64,000 nt of DNA from Amycolatopsis sp. cg9 (GTDB taxonomy: Bacteria; Actinomycetota; Actinomycetes; Mycobacteriales; Pseudonocardiaceae). The stretch covers positions 868,001 through 932,000 of the forward strand of contig NZ_CP166850.1 of NCBI RefSeq assembly GCF_041346945.1, given 5' to 3'. Within the stretch, counting starts at the first letter, position 1. Every line of letters starts with the position of its first letter. The notes under the pieces were generated by a model. The model searched no databases, had not been told where the DNA came from, and saw only the letters and a list, made by a program, of their open reading frames with translations. Of this stretch, positions 60,987-64,000 are shown piece after piece. Both the position numbers and the translations under genes were made by a program.

Positions 60987-61792
60987 GGTTTCGTGATCCG
61001 CACCGTCACCTGGTTGTCGCTGTAGGTGTAGGCGACGTATTCGAACTCGACGCCGGTGCGCTCGACGTACTCGGTCCAGGCGCGGTATTCGTGCCGCTGC
61101 CAGCCGGGGAAGTTGAAGAACTCGTCGAAGTGCACGATGCTGCCCGCGCGCAGCCGCGGCCCGCAGAGGTCGAGCACGGTCTTGGCGGAGCTGTAGAGGT
61201 CGCCGTCGACGTGCAGGAAGTCGACGTGTCCCCGGTGGTCGGCCAGGAACCCGGGAAGGCTGTCGTTGAACAGCCCCACGACGAGCTCGGCGCCGGGGAC
61301 GTCGGGCAGGTCGTCGCGGGCGAAGGCGCCGGCGGGCATGCCGTTGAGCCACGCCTCGGGCAGGCCGTCGAAGGAGTCGAAGCCGTAGACCTCGCGGCCG
61401 CCGCGGGCGCGGGCGATGGTCCGCAGCGTGTTGCCGGACGCGACCCCGAACTCCAGCGCCATGCCGCCTTGCGGTGCCAGGGACAGCGCGTACTCGAGCG
61501 TCTCCTTCGGACGGCCGAAGTGGCGGGAGCCGACGAGGTGCTCGCGGGCGAAGACGTTGCTCTGGAGGGCGGCGTCCTGATCGCCGGCGTAGACGATGTC
61601 GCGGCGGCTGCGGATCTCGAACTCCACCACCCGATCGAGGACCCGGTCACCCTGGCGGACGATCTCCTCGCGGAGCTCCGCGGCCATCCGGTTCAGCTGA
61701 TCGGTGTACGGGTCCTGCACTTTCGAGGCCAGCGCGTGGAGCAGCTTGCCCAGGGTTTTCCTTACGGGTGAACGGGTTTTCGTGCGGTTCAT
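60983..61792 (-). CDS. TylF/MycF-like class I SAM-dependent methyltransferase
   Basis: 269 residues. The SAM site is GMALEFGVASGNTLRTIARA. The catalytic and metal-binding part is VDFLHVDGDLYSSAKTVLDL followed by SIVHFDEFFNFPGW, the two Asp-containing motifs of TylF/MycF-type sugar O-methyltransferases. It may modify a glycosylated metabolite or envelope sugar. The start (ATG 61792) lies 146 bp inside the 3' end of the upstream thioesterase frame, an unusually long same-strand overlap. It converges with the MCE gene (4-bp overlap). Confidence 0.82.
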   Translation of the reverse strand: MNRTKTRSPVRKTLGKLLHALASKVQDPYTDQLNRMAAELREEIVRQGDRVLDRVVEFEIRSRRDIVYAGDQDAALQSNVFAREHLVGSRHFGRPKETLEYALSLAPQGGMALEFGVASGNTLRTIARARGGREVYGFDSFDGLPEAWLNGMPAGAFARDDLPDVPGAELVVGLFNDSLPGFLADHRGHVDFLHVDGDLYSSAKTVLDLCGPRLRAGSIVHFDEFFNFPGWQRHEYRAWTEYVERTGVEFEYVAYTYSDNQVTVRITKP

Positions 61793-62219
61793 CCCGGGAC
61801 GGTACCTGACGGCCCGGCGCGAGCCGGGCACTCCCCTGCGCGGCGGCGCACAGCGTGACCGCGCCACTGCCGTCCACTGTGTACACCTCGCACCGGCAGG
61901 TGGCCCGCGACCGCCCGGCCTGCACGACGACCGCGCGGGCCCGCAGCGTGGCCCCCACGGCGGGGCGCAGGTAGTCGATCGTGAAGCCGGCGGTCAGCAG
62001 CTCCGGGCCGAGCACCGTGCCCGCGGCGAAGGTGAGCGCGTTGTCGGCGGCGTAGGCCAGCACCCCGCCGTGCAGATAGCCGTTCTGCTGCTCGAGCTCC
62101 TCGCGGACGTCCAGTTCCAGGGTGGCGGCGCCGTCGCCGAACTCGGTCAGCCGGGCACCGAGCAGCCGGCTGAACGGCTGGCTCGCCAGACCACGGCGTG
62201 CTGCTTCCACATCGAGCAT
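61647..62219 (-). CDS. PaaI family hotdog thioesterase with aberrant C-terminal extension
   Basis: 190 residues. The hotdog core occupies about 1-132, with the signature NGYLHGGVLAYAADNALTFA and FTIDYLRPAVGATLRARAVV. PaaI-type proteins end near that point (CAAAQGSARLA). The remaining 58 residues are Pro-, Arg- and Glu-rich and are read from the start of the methyltransferase gene in another frame. So the normal stop has probably been lost by mutation or a small deletion. The gene starts next to a perfect MarR-type operator and is likely repressed by the divergent MarR protein. Confidence 0.8.
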   Translation of the reverse strand: MLDVEAARRGLASQPFSRLLGARLTEFGDGAATLELDVREELEQQNGYLHGGVLAYAADNALTFAAGTVLGPELLTAGFTIDYLRPAVGATLRARAVVVQAGRSRATCRCEVYTVDGSGAVTLCAAAQGSARLAPGRQVPSRDEPHENPFTRKENPGQAAPRAGLESAGPVHRSAEPDGRGAPRGDRPPG

Positions 62220-62224
62220 GGCCC

Positions 62225-62246
62225 CTCACTTCACTAGTGAAGTGAG
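62225..62246. promoter_or_regulatory. 22-bp perfect palindromic MarR-type operator
   Basis: Two 11-bp arms (CTCACTTCACT and its complement) meet at CTAG, centre 62235.5. It lies 5 bp from the thioesterase start and 38 bp from the MarR start, so one dimer could control both genes. Confidence 0.8.
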
Positions 62247-62283
62247 AATGGCGCGGCACGCCGCCGGCTGTCAAGATCGGGGC

Positions 62284-62709
62284 GTGCCCGAACCCGACCA
62301 GCGCCTGTTCTTCCTGCTCCAGCAGGCCGCCCACCGCCTGCGCGTGGACGCCGACCGCCGGCTGGCCGCCGCCGCGGGCATCACCTCGGCCCAGCTCGGC
62401 GCCCTCTTCGCGGTCCGCGAAGGCGGTTTGACGCAGCGGGACCTCGCCGACCGCCTCGGCCAGCGCGAGTCGGCGGTGACGGCGATGGTCACCCGGCTCG
62501 CCGCCGCCGGGCTGGTCGCCAAGCGGGCGCACCCGCGCGAGCACCGCGCGATCGTGCTGGAGCTGACCGCGGCGGGCGCGGAAGCGCTGGCCCGCGTCGC
62601 GCCCGAAGTCGAGGCGTTCAACGCGCAGCTGCGGGCGGTCCTGGGTGAGGACGGTTTCCGCCGGACGGCCGAAGCGGCCGGGAAGCTGGCTGACTGGCCG
62701 CCACGATGA
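62284..62709 (+). CDS. MarR family transcriptional regulator
   Basis: 141 residues. The winged helix is LTQRDLADRLGQRESAVTAM with VTRLAAAGLVAKRAHPREHR as recognition helix and wing, flanked by dimerisation helices. GTG 62284 gives the standard length; upstream ATG codons would extend into the operator. It is divergent from the thioesterase gene, and its last 92 bp overlap the C-terminal codons of a methyltransferase on the other strand. Confidence 0.88.
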   Translation: MPEPDQRLFFLLQQAAHRLRVDADRRLAAAAGITSAQLGALFAVREGGLTQRDLADRLGQRESAVTAMVTRLAAAGLVAKRAHPREHRAIVLELTAAGAEALARVAPEVEAFNAQLRAVLGEDGFRRTAEAAGKLADWPPR

Positions 62710-63427
62710 GCCGGAAGCCCGCGTCCCACTCCGGGCGGGCCAGCAGTTCGGCGTGCTCCGCGTGCCACCGGCCGGACTCGAGGTCGGCCCGCAGCCGGTC
62801 CATCCCCCGCTCGACGGCTTCCGGCGACGTCTGCGCGAGCGCCGAGCAGGCCCGCCGCACGGCCGGGTCCAGGTAGGCCTCCGGCCGCCGCCAGTGCGCC
62901 GGGAACACCCCGTCGGTGAAGTCCCACGGCACGGGCAGCGGGAGCACCGACGACGTGCCGAGGAAGTCCGCGATGTCCGCCGCCGAAGGGCGCGACCGCT
63001 CGAGTTCCGCCACCTCCGGCACGTACTCCCGCACGAGCCAGAAGTCGTTGTGCAGCGCGGTGTCGTAGGCCAGCACGACCTGCCGGGGCGCGACCCGGCG
63101 CAGCTCCTCGAGCCCCCGGCGCCAGTCCGGCCAGTGGTGCACGGTCAGCACCGCCAGCGCGGCGTCGAACGTCCCGGCCGCGAACGGCAGCGCCTCCGCG
63201 ACCGCCCGCACGACCGGCGCGGCACCGGCCCGGCGCTGCCGGATCATCTCCGCCGACGGCTCGACGGCGACCACCCGGCGGTCCGGCGGCTCGTACGACC
63301 CCGTCCCGGACCCGACGTCCAGCACGGACCGCGCCGCACCCAGCGCGGCGACCACCGGCGCGAGCCACCGCGGGTCGGTGCGCCGCCCCAGCGCGTAACC
63401 GACCCCGATCTCGTCGTAGCGTGCCAT
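62618..63427 (-). CDS. Class I SAM-dependent methyltransferase
   Basis: 269 residues of the Methyltransf_11/25 type. The SAM loop is SVLDVGSGTGSYEPP, followed by VVAVEPSAEMIRQRRAGAAP and FDAALAVLTVHHWPDW. Substrate is unknown. The last 28 residues (ASQPASRPLRPSGGNRPHP onward) overlap the MarR gene and look like run-on sequence. It shares one base with the stop of the upstream PAC2 gene (TGATG), so the two are coupled. Confidence 0.83.
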   Translation of the reverse strand: MARYDEIGVGYALGRRTDPRWLAPVVAALGAARSVLDVGSGTGSYEPPDRRVVAVEPSAEMIRQRRAGAAPVVRAVAEALPFAAGTFDAALAVLTVHHWPDWRRGLEELRRVAPRQVVLAYDTALHNDFWLVREYVPEVAELERSRPSAADIADFLGTSSVLPLPVPWDFTDGVFPAHWRRPEAYLDPAVRRACSALAQTSPEAVERGMDRLRADLESGRWHAEHAELLARPEWDAGFRLIVAASQPASRPLRPSGGNRPHPGPPAAAR

Positions 63428-64000
63428 CAGCGCTCGGGGCCGTCGCCGCCGTTCTGCTCGGCCAGGAAGCGCTCGAACTGCGAGCCGAGCTCCTCCGCGG
63501 TCGGCATGTGCTCGACGGACTCCGCGAGCAGGGACCCCTTCTCCGAAGCCTCGACGAACGTGTCGTACTGCCGCTCCAGCGCGCGGACGACGTCGGCGAC
63601 CTCGTCGGACTCGGCGACCTGGCGGTTGATCTCGGCGTCGGCCAGCTCGGCGGCCGTGCGCAGCTCGCCCTCGGTCAGGCTCAGCCCGGTCGCGCGGCTC
63701 AGCGCGTCGAGCACGACCAGAGAAGCGGCGGGGTACGTCGACTGCGCCAGGTAGTGCGGCACGTGCGCGGCGAAGCCGACGGCGTCGTGGCCCCACTCGC
63801 CGAGCCGGTACTCCAGCAGCGCGGCGAGGCTGCCGGGGACCTGCAGCCGGTTCGGCAGCGGCTGGTGCTCGCCGACCAGGTCCTGGCGGGTGGCGTGCGC
63901 GGTGACGCCGAGCGGGCGGGTGTGCGGCGCGCCCATCGGGATGCCGTGGAAGCCCGCGGTGAGCCGGACGCCCCAGCGCTCGACCAGGTTCCGGACCGCG
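63427..64000 (-). CDS. PAC2 (proteasome assembly chaperone-like) family protein, partial
   Basis: The gene runs off the right edge; about 191 C-terminal residues are visible. LTAGFHGIPMGAPHTRPLGV is the conserved core of actinobacterial PAC2 proteins, followed by VPHYLAQSTYPAASLVVLDA and an acidic tail (LGSQFERFLAEQNGGDGPER). The function in bacteria is not settled. It is translationally coupled to the downstream methyltransferase. Confidence 0.85.
   Translation of the reverse strand, partial: AVRNLVERWGVRLTAGFHGIPMGAPHTRPLGVTAHATRQDLVGEHQPLPNRLQVPGSLAALLEYRLGEWGHDAVGFAAHVPHYLAQSTYPAASLVVLDALSRATGLSLTEGELRTAAELADAEINRQVAESDEVADVVRALERQYDTFVEASEKGSLLAESVEHMPTAEELGSQFERFLAEQNGGDGPER

Overview
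The window is high-GC actinomycete chromosome, most likely Pseudonocardiaceae and probably Amycolatopsis-like. The GC-rich wobble bases, GTG/TTG starts, leaderless promoters, fosfomycin-resistant-type MurA (Asp at the catalytic Cys position), F420-type oxidoreductase, long disordered insert in Rho and abundant palindromic intergenic elements all fit this. No phage, insertion sequence, CRISPR array or plasmid replication gene was seen.

Layout. 1-11.3 kb is accessory metabolism: a partial NUDIX gene, DUF2867/TetR, an enoyl-CoA hydratase with a GlxA-type regulator and a divergent cysteine hydrolase, the B12-dependent mutase meaA, two bacterial-PH membrane proteins, tandem LysE exporters with a decayed third copy, and an operon (SnoaL-like, NmrA-like, alpha/beta hydrolase) divergent from its TetR regulator with two operators between them. 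11.3-25.3 kb and 35.9-46.2 kb together carry the actinobacterial core block known from Mycobacterium tuberculosis (argS-lysA-hom-thrC-thrB-rho-rpmE-prfA-prmC-tsaC-wecA-atpI-atpBEFHAGDC-DUF2550-[pduO]-murA), all on the minus strand except pduO. The block is broken by extra genes: a quinol-monooxygenase-like gene and a second-type EPSP synthase; an M6 metalloprotease cassette (25.7-27.7 kb) bounded by inverted repeats; and a 7-kb insert (28.8-35.9 kb) with MerR/LLM oxidoreductase and two copies of a GT2-GtrA-GT-C envelope glycosylation module. 

46.4-55.9 kb holds two small membrane/exported genes (DUF3105, DUF305), then two large, closely related NLR-like genes (DUF4062, NB-ARC, tandem TPR) in opposite orientation. 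They enclose a cation-diffusion-facilitator gene, an epoxide hydrolase and tRNA-Arg(CCG). The two NLR genes share even their upstream regions, and their TPR arrays are built of near-identical 126-bp units. This is the most unusual system in the window. 55.9-64 kb returns to accessory genes: a LacI-type operator pair before a secreted CBM35/PL9-like pectate lyase, YggT, TetR with a divergent FAD monooxygenase, an orphan MCE protein, a TylF-like methyltransferase overlapping a hotdog thioesterase, MarR with a perfect 22-bp operator, another methyltransferase and a partial PAC2 gene.

How the genes work together. The atp genes make a complete F1Fo ATP synthase. rho, prfA, prmC, rpmE, tsaC and argS serve transcription termination and translation. 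hom-thrC-thrB and lysA make threonine and lysine from aspartate. murA and wecA feed cell-wall synthesis, and the duplicated glycosyltransferase modules probably decorate an envelope polymer with polyprenyl-phosphate-linked sugars. pduO can supply adenosylcobalamin to meaA. The paired NLR genes are candidate stress or antiphage sensors.
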